From Achromobacter insolitus (GTDB lineage Bacteria > Pseudomonadota > Gammaproteobacteria > Burkholderiales > Burkholderiaceae_B), in assembly GCF_002209555.1 (NCBI RefSeq), contig NZ_NJIF01000015.1, positions 35,270-99,269 of the forward strand: a DNA stretch of 64,000 bases. Direction: 5' to 3'. This document shows positions 8,078 through 15,727 of this stretch, in pieces. Every line of letters starts with the position of its first letter. Position 1 is the stretch's first letter. Below the pieces are notes generated by a model. The model searched no databases and had not been told where the DNA came from. It saw only the letters and a list, made by a program, of their open reading frames with translations. Made by a program: the position numbers and the translations under genes.

Positions 8078-8902
8078 TCATGCGCGCACCAGGGGCGCGC
8101 CCAGGAAATCGCCGAAGGCCGCGTAGAAGCCTTCCTCGTTGTCCCATGGAATCATGTGGCCGGCGGCAGGCACCCGATGATGCCGCGTGCCGGGCGCCAA
8201 TTGCTGGATCTCGCTCACGTCCGCATCCAGCACCACGTCGCCCCGTTCCGCGGTGATCAACAGAATCGGCACCTCCAGACGCGGCAGGTCGGCATGGATG
8301 TCGTCGCTCTGGAATGCCTCGAAGCTCTGGATGATGGCGCGTTCATCGCAGGTATGCAGCCATTCGGCGCGCAACTGGCGCTGCTCTTGCGTCCAGGTCG
8401 GGCAGAACGCGCGCATGGCTTCGGCGTCCATGCCCTGCCGCGCCTGTGCCATGGAATCGACATACCACGGCAGTTTGGCGGGATACGGCCGGCGGTCCGG
8501 GCCCGATACGGGAGGGTCCACCAGGACCAGCCGGCTCAAGCCTGCGGGCTTGCCCCTGCCGGCCCGCACGCCGATGCGCCCGCCCATGGAATGGCCCACC
8601 ACGCTATAGCGCGCCAGGCCCAGCGCTTCGGCGAAGGCCAGCACGTCGGCGGCTTGCGCGTCCAGGCTGTAGTCCAGCGCCGCGCCCGCTTCCGACAGGC
8701 CGCGGCCGCGCACGTCCAGGATATAGGTATCGAAAGACGCGCCGAAACGCTCTCCAACGAAACCCCAGGTAACCGCCGGGCTGGTGATGCCGGGCACGAT
8801 GATGACCGGATCGCGCCCGGCCCCGCGCTCTCCGCCGTAGCGCAGGTAATGCTGGCGTATGCCGTTGGCGTGCACGTTGCCGCCGTACAGGAAGGTGCTC
8901 AT
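8078..8902 (-). CDS. nicD: N-formylmaleamate deformylase (alpha/beta hydrolase)
   Basis: A 274-residue alpha/beta hydrolase that removes formate from N-formylmaleamate to give maleamate. The nucleophile elbow GHSMGG and the C-terminal catalytic histidine in AAGHMIPWDN are present, with the ITVPGITS oxyanion region near residue 45. Similar length to NicD of P. putida. It lies between picC and nicX in the leftward operon. Sequence alone could not separate it from other alpha/beta hydrolases, but flanking nicX and nicF make the role clear. Confidence 0.9.
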   Translation of the reverse strand: MSTFLYGGNVHANGIRQHYLRYGGERGAGRDPVIIVPGITSPAVTWGFVGERFGASFDTYILDVRGRGLSEAGAALDYSLDAQAADVLAFAEALGLARYSVVGHSMGGRIGVRAGRGKPAGLSRLVLVDPPVSGPDRRPYPAKLPWYVDSMAQARQGMDAEAMRAFCPTWTQEQRQLRAEWLHTCDERAIIQSFEAFQSDDIHADLPRLEVPILLITAERGDVVLDADVSEIQQLAPGTRHHRVPAAGHMIPWDNEEGFYAAFGDFLGAPLVRA

Positions 8903-8921
8903 GTCGGTCTCCCGGTCTGGC

Positions 8922-9884
8922 TCAGAGTTTGAACAGGCGCCGCGCGTTGCCGTGGCAGATCAGTTCGCGGGTGGCTTCGTCCATCGGCGTCTGCTCGATG
9001 AATTCGACGGCGAGCGCTGTCGACTCGTAGGGATAGTCCACCGAGAACATCACCGCCTCGCGGCCCATCTCGGCGATGGCCGCCATCAGCGACGGAGGCG
9101 AACAGACGCCGGAGGTCGTGATGACGATGTTGCTGCCCAGGTATTCGGACGGCGCGCGCGCCAGCTTGATGCCGTGCGAGTACACCGCGAAGCGGCTGTC
9201 GAAGCGCCAGCGCAGAAAGGGCAGCCCCTCGCCCATGTGGCCCAGGATCAGCTTGACGCCGGGATAGCGGTCGAACACGCCGCCAAACAGCAGCCGCAGC
9301 GCGTGGGTGGCGGTTTCGACGCCCCAGCCCCAGCAGGCGCCCACCAGCTCGGGATGGTCCGTATAGGCTTGGGGGATGACGTAGGGATCCGACGGGTGCA
9401 GATAGACGGGTACGTCCAGCTCCTGCACTTTCTCCCAGAACGGGTCGTAGGCGCGCCCGTCGTAATACACGCCGTTGGTGTGGCCGTTGATCAGCGCGCC
9501 CTTGAAGCCCAGTTGCTTGACGCAGCGTTCCAGCTCGGCGGCTGCAACCCGCGGATCGTGCATGGGCACGGTGGCAAAGGCGCCATAACGCGTGGGATGG
9601 CGCGCCACCTGCTCGACCAGGAAATCGTTATTCTCCTTGGCGCGGCGCAACGCCACGGCGGCGTCGGCCTCCGCCTGCACGCCCGGCCCCGTCTGCGACA
9701 GGATGACGTAGTCGATGCCGCCGCGATCCATTTCGCCCAGCCGGACCTCGTCGAAGTCCACCAGGCGGGCGGCCAGGTCGGCCAGCACGGTCGGATCGAT
9801 GTGCTGCGCAAAGCTCTTCGAATAGTCCTTGAACCCGACCGCGGTGTAGTGCTCCTCGAACGCGATCTTGCGTATTTTGCTCAT
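8922..9884 (-). CDS. picC: Amidohydrolase-family decarboxylase, probable 3,6-dihydroxypicolinate decarboxylase
   Basis: A 320-residue metal-dependent decarboxylase of the amidohydrolase-2 family (relatives: 2,3-dihydroxybenzoate and gamma-resorcylate decarboxylases). Metal and catalytic residues are in place: FEEHY at residues 9-13, YLHPSDP, LGHMGEG and SVDYPYE. In picolinate degraders this enzyme (PicC) converts 3,6-dihydroxypicolinate to 2,5-dihydroxypyridine, exactly the substrate of the NicX encoded two genes downstream. No nicC-type FAD monooxygenase is present, which argues against a nicotinate route. The ATG at 9884 has a GGGAGTAGGGGA ribosome site; a longer frame to 9938 lacks support. 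First gene of its operon. Confidence 0.87.
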   Translation of the reverse strand: MSKIRKIAFEEHYTAVGFKDYSKSFAQHIDPTVLADLAARLVDFDEVRLGEMDRGGIDYVILSQTGPGVQAEADAAVALRRAKENNDFLVEQVARHPTRYGAFATVPMHDPRVAAAELERCVKQLGFKGALINGHTNGVYYDGRAYDPFWEKVQELDVPVYLHPSDPYVIPQAYTDHPELVGACWGWGVETATHALRLLFGGVFDRYPGVKLILGHMGEGLPFLRWRFDSRFAVYSHGIKLARAPSEYLGSNIVITTSGVCSPPSLMAAIAEMGREAVMFSVDYPYESTALAVEFIEQTPMDEATRELICHGNARRLFKL

Positions 9885-9944
9885 TCCCCTACTCCCAGTT
9901 TGATGGCTGGACCCTGTCCTGCCACGGCGCGTCAGCATTGTTTA

Positions 9945-9956
9945 TCAGTACACTGA
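9945..9956. promoter_or_regulatory. Operator copy before picC
   Basis: TCAGTACACTGA, a near-perfect inverted repeat 60 bases upstream of the picC start codon. A half site (TCAGCATTG) lies 13 bases further left at 9932. Same motif as at 2765 and 10035. Confidence 0.75.
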
Positions 9957-10034
9957 CTATTACATCGGAACAACCGGAACCTCGCGCAGCCGATTTCCCA
10001 TAGGGAACCGCCTGCCACGGCTTCCGAATTTACG

Positions 10035-10066
10035 TCAGTATACTGACTTTATAATCAGCGTACTGA
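10035..10066. promoter_or_regulatory. Operator pair upstream of picC
   Basis: TCAGTATACTGA at 10035-10046 is a perfect 12-bp palindrome. TCAGCGTACTGA follows at 10055-10066. The starts are 20 bases apart, the same spacing as the pair at 2473-2504. They lie 150-180 bases upstream of picC and just past the terminator of the MocA-like gene. Confidence 0.78.
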
Positions 10067-10089
10067 CAAATTAGGGAAATCCCGGAGCC

Positions 10090-10113
10090 AAAAAAAAAAG
10101 CCGCCGAGGCGGC
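10090..10113 (-). terminator. Intrinsic terminator of the MocA-like gene
   Basis: A GCCGCC/GGCGGC stem at 10100-10113 with a very short loop is followed, on the minus strand, by ten Ts (10099-10090). It sits 18 bases after the stop of the nucleotidyltransferase gene and shields picC from read-through. Confidence 0.85.
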
Positions 10114-10131
10114 GTTTCCTGCGAACGGCGT

Positions 10132-10764
10132 TCAGCCGGCTCCGTCCAGATCGGCTGGCGTGTCGACATCGCGCAACACGCCCGGATCGTCCACTTCGAC
10201 CAGACACAGCCCGGGCTGCTTGAGCAGCCGGCGGGCGCCTTCGTCGGCGCTCAGAATCGCCAGTTGCGGCAACAGCTCCGCGCCAAACCCTACCGGATGG
10301 CCGCGCTGCCCCTGATACGATGGCGCCGCCATCGGCGCGTGGCGCAGCGCGTCCAGCACGCGCTCCTGGGTGGCAGGCCGGATCCAGGGCATGTCGGCCA
10401 GCGCCACCAGCACGGATTGGGGTGCGTGGGGAAAGGCCTGTATGTATTGCGCGGCCGCGGCCAGGCTTGCTCCCATGCCCTCGCCCGCCCGATCGGTCTC
10501 CAGCACGTCGCAGTCCTCCGCCCGCAATAGGCCGGCCAGGACGGAACTGCCCGGACGCACCACCGCAATGGCCATGTCCACCGCCGCGCGCAACGCTCGC
10601 GCGCTGGCTACGGCCACACACACTCCCTGCGACAATGGAGCCAGCAGCTTGTCGGCGCCAGGCCGATGCAGGGCATAACGCGAACCTTGCCCGGCCGCCA
10701 GCAGGATGCCGACGCGCCGGGGGGCGCTCGCCGGGTAGGGATAGACACTAGAGACATTCGCCAT
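10132..10764 (-). CDS. Molybdenum cofactor nucleotidyltransferase (MocA/MobA-like)
   Basis: A 210-residue NTP transferase. The nucleotide-binding motif RRVGILLAAGQGSRY lies near residues 15-30 and ALADMPWIRP near residue 110, as in MocA, which cytidylates molybdopterin for xanthine dehydrogenase-type enzymes. I start at the ATG at 10764; the longer open frame runs across the divergent promoter. It is divergent from the xdhC-like gene, shares with it a pyridine-regulon operator at 10770, and so probably supplies cofactor for the cluster's molybdenum hydroxylase. Confidence 0.85.
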   Translation of the reverse strand: MANVSSVYPYPASAPRRVGILLAAGQGSRYALHRPGADKLLAPLSQGVCVAVASARALRAAVDMAIAVVRPGSSVLAGLLRAEDCDVLETDRAGEGMGASLAAAAQYIQAFPHAPQSVLVALADMPWIRPATQERVLDALRHAPMAAPSYQGQRGHPVGFGAELLPQLAILSADEGARRLLKQPGLCLVEVDDPGVLRDVDTPADLDGAG

Positions 10765-10769
10765 GATGA

Positions 10770-10781
10770 TCAGTATAGTGA
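10770..10781. promoter_or_regulatory. Operator in the mocA/xdhC divergent promoter
   Basis: TCAGTATAGTGA, one base off the perfect palindrome. It starts five bases upstream of the MocA-like start codon and 46 bases before the xdhC-like start, so one bound dimer could control both genes. Confidence 0.68.
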
Positions 10782-10826
10782 ATATAAGCCGTGGCAGCGC
10801 CACGGGCATTCCCCTGTGAGAAGCCG

Positions 10827-11816
10827 ATGAACGCTCTGGATCTGGACGTATTGCAACATGCCCGGGACTGGGTTGCCGCGGGCAGCCGCGTGCACTTGGT
10901 AACCGTGGTGCAGACCTGGGGTTCCGCCCCGCGCCAGGCGGGCGCCATGCTCGCCCTGCGCGACGACGGCCGCATGGTGGGCTCGGTTTCGGGCGGCTGC
11001 ATCGAAGACGACCTGATAGGGCGCGCCCGCGACGGAACGCTCGAAGACGCTCCCGCGCGCCTGACCTATGGCGTGACCCGCGACGAAGCCGCTCGCTTCG
11101 GCCTGCCTTGCGGCGGCACACTGCGCCTGATCAGCGAGCCGCTGCGCGACACGCAATGGCTGGACATCGTGCTGGCGGCCATCCGTGGCCATCGCCTGGT
11201 CCAGCGCACGGTGGACCTGCAGGACGGCAGCAGTTCGGTGTCTCCCGCCGGTCCGGCCGATGGCCCGGATTTCGACGGGCGCATCTTCCGCAGCGTCTAC
11301 GGCCCCCGCTGGCGGCTGCTGATCATCGGCGCCAACCAGACTGCGCAGGTGTTGGCCAACGTGGCCGCCACGCTGGATTTCCACGTCACGGTATGCGACC
11401 CGCGCGTAGAGTTCTTCGGCGACTGGAACCTGTCCCAGACGACCTTGCTTACCTGCATGCCCGATGACGCCGTGCTGGAGATCGGCACGGACGAACGCAC
11501 CGCCATCGTCGCGGTGACGCATGACCCCAAGCTCGACGACATGGCCTTGCTGGAGGCGTTGAAATCCCCGGCGTTCTACGTGGGTGCGCTGGGTTCGCGC
11601 GCGAACCAGCAAAAGCGCCGCGAACGGCTGCGGCTGTTCGACCTCGATGAAAACCAGATCGGCCGGCTGCATGGCCCGGTGGGCCTGCGCATCGCCAGCA
11701 AGACACCCGCCGAGATCGCGGTGGCGATCGCCGCCGAACTGATCTGGGTACGCAATACGCTGGGAGACGGCGAGGCCGCCCGCAGCGCGCCGCAGGCGAA
11801 CGCGCTGCAAGGCTGA
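10827..11816 (+). CDS. XdhC/CoxI family molybdenum cofactor sulfuration/insertion factor
   Basis: A 329-residue protein with an N-terminal XdhC/CoxI domain (VQTWGSAPRQAGAMLALRDDGRMVG and SVSGGCIEDD) and a C-terminal Rossmann-type XdhC domain (LLIIGANQTAQVLANVA, FYVGALGSR, GLRIASKTPAEIAVAIAAE). XdhC proteins bind molybdenum cofactor and help load its sulfurated form into xanthine dehydrogenase-type enzymes. The ATG at 10827 is chosen because it matches the family start; an upstream in-frame ATG at 10791 lies closer to the promoter. With the MocA-like gene it forms the cofactor-supply branch of the regulon. Confidence 0.9.
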   Translation: MNALDLDVLQHARDWVAAGSRVHLVTVVQTWGSAPRQAGAMLALRDDGRMVGSVSGGCIEDDLIGRARDGTLEDAPARLTYGVTRDEAARFGLPCGGTLRLISEPLRDTQWLDIVLAAIRGHRLVQRTVDLQDGSSSVSPAGPADGPDFDGRIFRSVYGPRWRLLIIGANQTAQVLANVAATLDFHVTVCDPRVEFFGDWNLSQTTLLTCMPDDAVLEIGTDERTAIVAVTHDPKLDDMALLEALKSPAFYVGALGSRANQQKRRERLRLFDLDENQIGRLHGPVGLRIASKTPAEIAVAIAAELIWVRNTLGDGEAARSAPQANALQG

Positions 11817-11836
11817 GGCCGCTGCCGGCCCCTGCC

Positions 11837-12370
11837 CTACATGGGCTTGAGCGTGGTGCGGCTGTACTGGTTGTTGGCTTCCACCAGGGTGGACAGCAGC
11901 TTCATGAAGATTTCCTGATTGCGCGTGGACAGGGGCTCCAGCAGGCGCTGCTGGGCCCGGGCCATGCCCTCCTGCAGGAGGCCCATGATACGCAGCCCTT
12001 CCTGGGTGATGACGGCCTGGCGCGAACGCTTGTCGTTAGGATTGATGCGGCGTTCCACCAGCCCCCGTTCCTGCAGGCGCTTGACCACATCGGCGGTGGT
12101 CGTGCGGTCCAGCCCCAGTTCCATGCCGATGGCGGTCTGGTCCAGCCAGGGACTGAGCGACAGCGCGGTCAGCACGCCATATTGCACCGGCGTCACGTTC
12201 TGCGTCTTGCATTCTTCGTAGAACATGGCGTAGTGGATCTGGTTCAGGCGCCGCACCAGATAGCCGGGACGCGACCACAGCACCTGCTTGGCCGGATCGA
12301 AAATCTTGGTGTCTGTCTTCTGAGTTGCGACGCGCTTCAAGGACGTCGTCTTTTTCTGTACATCCGGCAC
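11837..12370 (-). CDS. MarR-family regulator, probable repressor of the pyridine regulon (PicR/NicR/BpsR-like)
   Basis: A 177-residue winged-helix regulator. The MarR domain spans about residues 30-165, with the recognition region LDQTAIGMELGLDRTTTADVVKRL and the wing RRINPNDKRSRQ. It begins at GTG (12370) with a GGAG site ten bases upstream; no earlier in-frame ATG exists. An operator copy lies 22 bases upstream, so it likely represses itself. Related regulators are NicR (P. putida), BpsR (Bordetella) and PicR (Alcaligenes), which control nicotinate or picolinate genes and release DNA on binding a hydroxylated pyridine carboxylate. Its position in the cluster and shared operator support the role; the ligand is inferred. 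Confidence 0.85.
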   Translation of the reverse strand: MPDVQKKTTSLKRVATQKTDTKIFDPAKQVLWSRPGYLVRRLNQIHYAMFYEECKTQNVTPVQYGVLTALSLSPWLDQTAIGMELGLDRTTTADVVKRLQERGLVERRINPNDKRSRQAVITQEGLRIMGLLQEGMARAQQRLLEPLSTRNQEIFMKLLSTLVEANNQYSRTTLKPM

Positions 12371-12391
12371 GTTGAGGCAGCTCCAATTTAG

Positions 12392-12403
12392 TTAGTGCAC
12401 TGA
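12392..12403. promoter_or_regulatory. Operator before the MarR gene
   Basis: TTAGTGCACTGA, symmetric except for one base, 22 bases upstream of the GTG start at 12370. It matches the repeats before the catabolic operons and implies autoregulation. Confidence 0.72.
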
Positions 12404-12504
12404 GGATAATACCACCGGCCGTGTCCTGTCGAGCGGCGCGCGACGGACGATTGCGTGAAATCAAACGCTCCTGCGCGTAGCCCCGGATTCAGGGTTCACG
12501 GACC

Positions 12505-13413
12505 TTAGCGCGCCTGCTCCGCCAGATACTCCTTCAAGGTCTGCACCAATGCCGCCGCAGCGGGCGACAGACTGCGGTTTCGCGCCGTCACCAGCCCGAT
12601 GGAACGTTCCGCCACCGGGCCGATCAGCGGGCGTTGGACGATGCCATTTTGCGCCACTGCGCCGGCCGCGATCTCCGGCAGCGCGGCCACGCCGAAGCCG
12701 CATTCGACCATGGCGACGATGGTGGTCAGGTGTTCGGCCTCGAACGCCGGCGTGAAGCGGATCCGGTTCTGCAGAAAGGCCCATTCCGTGTACTGGCGCA
12801 CGCTGCTGGGCTGCACCATGGACACGTGCGCGGCGTCCGCCGTATCGGCCCAGCGCAACGGTCCGCGGGCGCGCGCCAGCGGATGGGCTTCCGGGATCAG
12901 CAGCAGAAAGCTGTCGGACATCAGCGGCACATAGTGCAGGTCGGCGTGCTGCGGATCGGCAGCGGTCAGGGCGAAATCGACCTCGCCCGCGCGTACCAGA
13001 TCGAAGGCCGGCCCCGACAAGGTGTCGCGCACTTTCAAGGCGACCAGCGGATGCGCCTGCCGGTAGGCCATGAGCACGCGCGGCAGCAGCCGCGCAGCCA
13101 CCGAAGGCAAGGCGGCCACGGAGACCTGGCCCTGCTCCGCGTTGACGATGCCGCTGACCGCGGCGATCGCATCGCGAAAAGCGACCTGCAAGGCAGCGGC
13201 CTGTTGCATGAAGACTTCGCCGGCGGCGGTCAGCCGCACCGTGCGGGTGGTACGGTCGAACAAGCGCACCCCGAGCGCGTCCTCGATGCGCTGGATCTGC
13301 GTGGACAGGGCCGATTGAGACAAATGCAGTTGCGCGGCCGCCTGGCGGAAGTTGAGCGTGCGGCCCAGCACCAGCGTGGTGTCGATGTCGCGCATGGAAA
13401 GATTGATCTGCAT
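12505..13413 (-). CDS. LysR-family transcriptional regulator
   Basis: A 302-residue LysR regulator. The N-terminal helix-turn-helix reads TLNFRQAAAQLHLSQSALSTQIQRIEDALG (residues about 20-50) and a periplasmic-binding-like effector domain follows from about residue 90. Start at ATG 13413; an internal Met at 13395 is also possible. It is divergent from the dehydrogenase/BKACE pair, with a 123-base gap carrying a TGATCT-N7-AGATCA repeat, so it is the likely activator of that pair. Confidence 0.9.
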   Translation of the reverse strand: MQINLSMRDIDTTLVLGRTLNFRQAAAQLHLSQSALSTQIQRIEDALGVRLFDRTTRTVRLTAAGEVFMQQAAALQVAFRDAIAAVSGIVNAEQGQVSVAALPSVAARLLPRVLMAYRQAHPLVALKVRDTLSGPAFDLVRAGEVDFALTAADPQHADLHYVPLMSDSFLLLIPEAHPLARARGPLRWADTADAAHVSMVQPSSVRQYTEWAFLQNRIRFTPAFEAEHLTTIVAMVECGFGVAALPEIAAGAVAQNGIVQRPLIGPVAERSIGLVTARNRSLSPAAAALVQTLKEYLAEQAR

Positions 13414-13434
13414 GCCGGAAGCGGAGCTCTCTAT

Positions 13435-13453
13435 TGATCTGAATTCAAGATCA
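13435..13453. promoter_or_regulatory. LysR-type binding site
   Basis: TGATCT (13435-13440) and AGATCA (13448-13453) form an inverted repeat with a 7-base spacer. A second, smaller repeat TGATTCATCAATCA lies at 13470-13483, near the expected promoter of the rightward genes. The two sites are about 3.5 helical turns apart, as in the recognition and activation sites of LysR promoters. Confidence 0.6.
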
Positions 13454-13536
13454 TTCTATCCAAAAAATCTGATTCATCAATCAAACCGCCTTCTCTACAC
13501 TCGCCCCCAGCGTAGTTTCAGATATAGGAGCAAACC

Positions 13537-14499
13537 ATGCAGACGGACGCGATCGCGCTGCCCAATCCGGGCGCGGCGCATGCGGTGGTGGTGGGCGGCG
13601 GCACCATGGGAGCCGACGTGGCCGTGGTGCTGACCCGCGCAGCCTGCCGGACGACGGTGATCGAATCGAACCCGCAACGCGCGGCGGGCCTGCCTGCCCG
13701 GGTGGCGGAAAACCTCAGGACCATAGGCAGGGAGGCCAACGCGGCGCTGCTGTCCACGGCAGCCGGACTGGACGAGGTCGATTGGTCCAGCGTGGACCTG
13801 GTGATCGAGTGCATACCCGAACGCCTGGACATCAAGCAAACACTGTTCGCCGACCTGGCGCGGCGCGCCCGGCCGGACGCGATCCTGGCCAGCAACAGTT
13901 CCAGCTTCCCGATCAGCGCCATCAGCCAGGGCCTGGATACCCGGGGCCGCATGCTGGGCCTGCACTTCTTCATGCCGGCGCATCTGGTGCCGCTGGTGGA
14001 AGTCGTGCTGGGCGAAGCCAGCGATAACGCCTGCGCGGACACTCTGATCGACTTTATGCGGCGCTGCGGCAGCGTGCCGGTAAAGGTGCGGCAGGACCTG
14101 CCGGGCTTTCTTGCCAACCGCCTGCAACATGCGCTATCGCGCGAGGCCTTCGACCTGATCGACCGCGGCATTGCCTCGCCCGAAGACGTGGACGCAGCCG
14201 TGCGCTTCGGCTTCGGCTTCCGCTTCCTGGCGGCCGGCCCGGTCATGCAGCGCGACCATGCCGGCATAGACGTGCATGCCGCGGCGGGCGCCACCATGTA
14301 CCCCACGTTCTGCAACGCCAGCGAGCCCGCGCGATGCCTGACCGAACGCGCCCAGGACGGCCGCCACGGCATGAAGACAGGCCAGGGCTTCTACACCTGG
14401 ACGCCCGAGACCATCGCCGCCGAGCGCGCGCGCTACGACCGGTTGCTGCGCGCGGGCCTGGACCTGATCGCCCCCGAACTGCCGGAGATCAAGCCATGA
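13537..14499 (+). CDS. 3-hydroxyacyl-CoA/L-carnitine dehydrogenase-like oxidoreductase
   Basis: A 320-residue NAD-dependent dehydrogenase. The Rossmann motif VVVGGGTMGADVAVVL lies at residues 16-31, the SNSSSFPIS and GLHFFMPAHLVPLVEVV catalytic segments follow, and the helical C-terminal domain begins with DLPGFLANRLQHALSREAFDLID. Close relatives oxidise 3-hydroxybutyryl-CoA, L-carnitine or similar 3-hydroxy acids. Its stop overlaps the ATG of a beta-keto acid cleavage enzyme (ATGA), so its product is probably a 3-keto acid passed to that enzyme, as in carnitine breakdown. The exact substrate is not readable from sequence. Confidence 0.85.
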   Translation: MQTDAIALPNPGAAHAVVVGGGTMGADVAVVLTRAACRTTVIESNPQRAAGLPARVAENLRTIGREANAALLSTAAGLDEVDWSSVDLVIECIPERLDIKQTLFADLARRARPDAILASNSSSFPISAISQGLDTRGRMLGLHFFMPAHLVPLVEVVLGEASDNACADTLIDFMRRCGSVPVKVRQDLPGFLANRLQHALSREAFDLIDRGIASPEDVDAAVRFGFGFRFLAAGPVMQRDHAGIDVHAAAGATMYPTFCNASEPARCLTERAQDGRHGMKTGQGFYTWTPETIAAERARYDRLLRAGLDLIAPELPEIKP

Positions 14500-15350
14500 A
14501 CGGCACCTTCCCGCCCCGCGCCGCGCTCGCCGACTCGCCCGTCATCATCACGGTGGCGCCCAACGGCGCCTATAAGCAGGCGGCCGACCATCCGGCCGTG
14601 CCGCTCACGGCCGCGGCCCTGGCAAGCGAAGCCCGCGCCTGCCTGGACGCCGGCGCAGCCATGATGCATATGCACGTGCGCAAGCCCGACGGCAGCCACC
14701 TGCTGGACGCCCAGGCCTACCGCGATGCCCTGGCCGCCGTGCGCGGCGCCGTGGGCGACGAGTTGCTGGTGCAAGTGACCAGCGAAGCCGCCGGCGTGTA
14801 CAAGGCGGCCGAGCAGATCGCCTTGGTGCGCGAACTGCAACCCGAGGCGGTGTCCATCGGCCTGCGCGAGATCGCCGTGCCGGACATCCCGGAAGCCGAA
14901 CTGGCCGCCTTCCTGGCCTGGATCGCCGAACGCCGCATCATGACGCAGATCATTTTGTACGACGAGGGCGACGTGCGCCGCTGGCTGTCGCTACGCGCGC
15001 GCGGCCTGGTGCCGCCAGGCGCATGGTCGGTGCTGTTCGTGCTTGGCCGTTACAGTGCGGGCCAGACCTCCTCGGCTTATGATCTGCTGCCTTTCCTGGC
15101 CGCGTATGACCAGTCGCTGCCCTGGGCCGTCTGCGCTTTCGGCCCCGAGGAAAATGCCTGCGTCACCACGGCCGCGGCATTTGGCGGCCACATGCGCGTG
15201 GGCTTCGAGAACAATCTGAAGCTGCGCGACGGCAGCACCGCGCCGGGCAATTCGGCCCTGGTGCTGCAGGCCGCGCAAGGCGCCCAAGCCCTGGGCCGGC
15301 CGCTGGCCACCGCCGCCGATGCGCGCCGCATCTATGGGGCGATAGGCTAG
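14496..15350 (+). CDS. Beta-keto acid cleavage enzyme (BKACE, DUF849)
   Basis: A 284-residue TIM-barrel enzyme of the BKACE family. Typical stretches are VIITVAPNGAYKQAADHPAVPLT near the start, AGAAMMHMHVRKPDGSH (zinc-binding HxH) near residue 55, and the C-terminal GGHMRVGFENNL with the metal- and substrate-contacting glutamate. The family cleaves a 3-keto acid with acetyl-CoA to give acetoacetate and a new CoA ester. It overlaps the dehydrogenase gene by four bases and ends before a strong terminator. The pair suggests oxidation of a 3-hydroxy acid followed by cleavage; carnitine is one candidate. Confidence 0.9.
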   Translation: MNGTFPPRAALADSPVIITVAPNGAYKQAADHPAVPLTAAALASEARACLDAGAAMMHMHVRKPDGSHLLDAQAYRDALAAVRGAVGDELLVQVTSEAAGVYKAAEQIALVRELQPEAVSIGLREIAVPDIPEAELAAFLAWIAERRIMTQIILYDEGDVRRWLSLRARGLVPPGAWSVLFVLGRYSAGQTSSAYDLLPFLAAYDQSLPWAVCAFGPEENACVTTAAAFGGHMRVGFENNLKLRDGSTAPGNSALVLQAAQGAQALGRPLATAADARRIYGAIG

Positions 15351-15377
15351 CGTCCCGTTGCCGCAAAGCGTTTCGGC

Positions 15378-15412
15378 CGGCCGGCGGAGCATGCATCCGC
15401 CGGCCGTTTTTT
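15378..15412 (+). terminator. Strong intrinsic terminator after the BKACE gene
   Basis: An 11-bp stem, CGGCCGGCGGA (15378-15388) with TCCGCCGGCCG (15396-15406), a 7-base loop and six Ts. Confidence 0.92.
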
Positions 15413-15465
15413 CTTGGCCGTTCGGAGCCTTGCTATACAGCGCCAACCCACCTTCCGCGCGCATT

Positions 15466-15483
15466 GTTACGCCGTGGCGCAAC
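15466..15483. promoter_or_regulatory. Inverted repeat upstream of the nap operon
   Basis: GTTACGCCGTGGCGCAAC is an 18-base inverted repeat (eight of nine pairs match) about 85 bases upstream of napE. A weak FNR-like sequence (TTGAC-N4-ATTAC) follows at 15485. The nap promoter is expected in this 156-base stretch; which regulator binds is not clear. Confidence 0.4.
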
Positions 15484-15568
15484 ATTGACGCCAATTACAG
15501 CCATCTGCTAAAAGCTTCGATATCCGCACGTTAAACGCAATGCCCCAACTGTCGTAGTGAGGTGCTGT

Positions 15569-15727
15569 GTGCAAAACGAGTCTGATGGCTACACCAAGCC
15601 TCAGGAACTGCGTAGTTTCCTGTTCCTGACGGCTGTCATGGCCCCCGTCCTTTCAGTCATCATTGTGGCGGGTTACGGTTTCCTCGTCTGGTTCTATCAG
15701 TTGTTCGCCGGCCCTCCCGGCAGCTGA
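15569..15727 (+). CDS. napE: Periplasmic nitrate reductase accessory membrane protein NapE
   Basis: A 52-residue protein, short for an ORF search, that starts at GTG (15569) with GAGG six bases upstream. One transmembrane helix (about residues 18-42: FLTAVMAPVLSVIIVAGYGF) is preceded by the polar KPQELRSFLFL stretch typical of NapE. Its stop overlaps the napD ATG (TGATG). NapE is a small inner membrane protein of unknown exact role in nap operons. First gene of the nap-ccm operon. Confidence 0.85.
   Translation: MQNESDGYTKPQELRSFLFLTAVMAPVLSVIIVAGYGFLVWFYQLFAGPPGS

Noticed and set aside
6345..12370. Nicotinate degradation (nic) cluster
   Set aside because: nicX, nicD and nicF are shared with picolinate degradation, but no NicC-type monooxygenase is present, and the Rieske system plus decarboxylase fits picolinate better.
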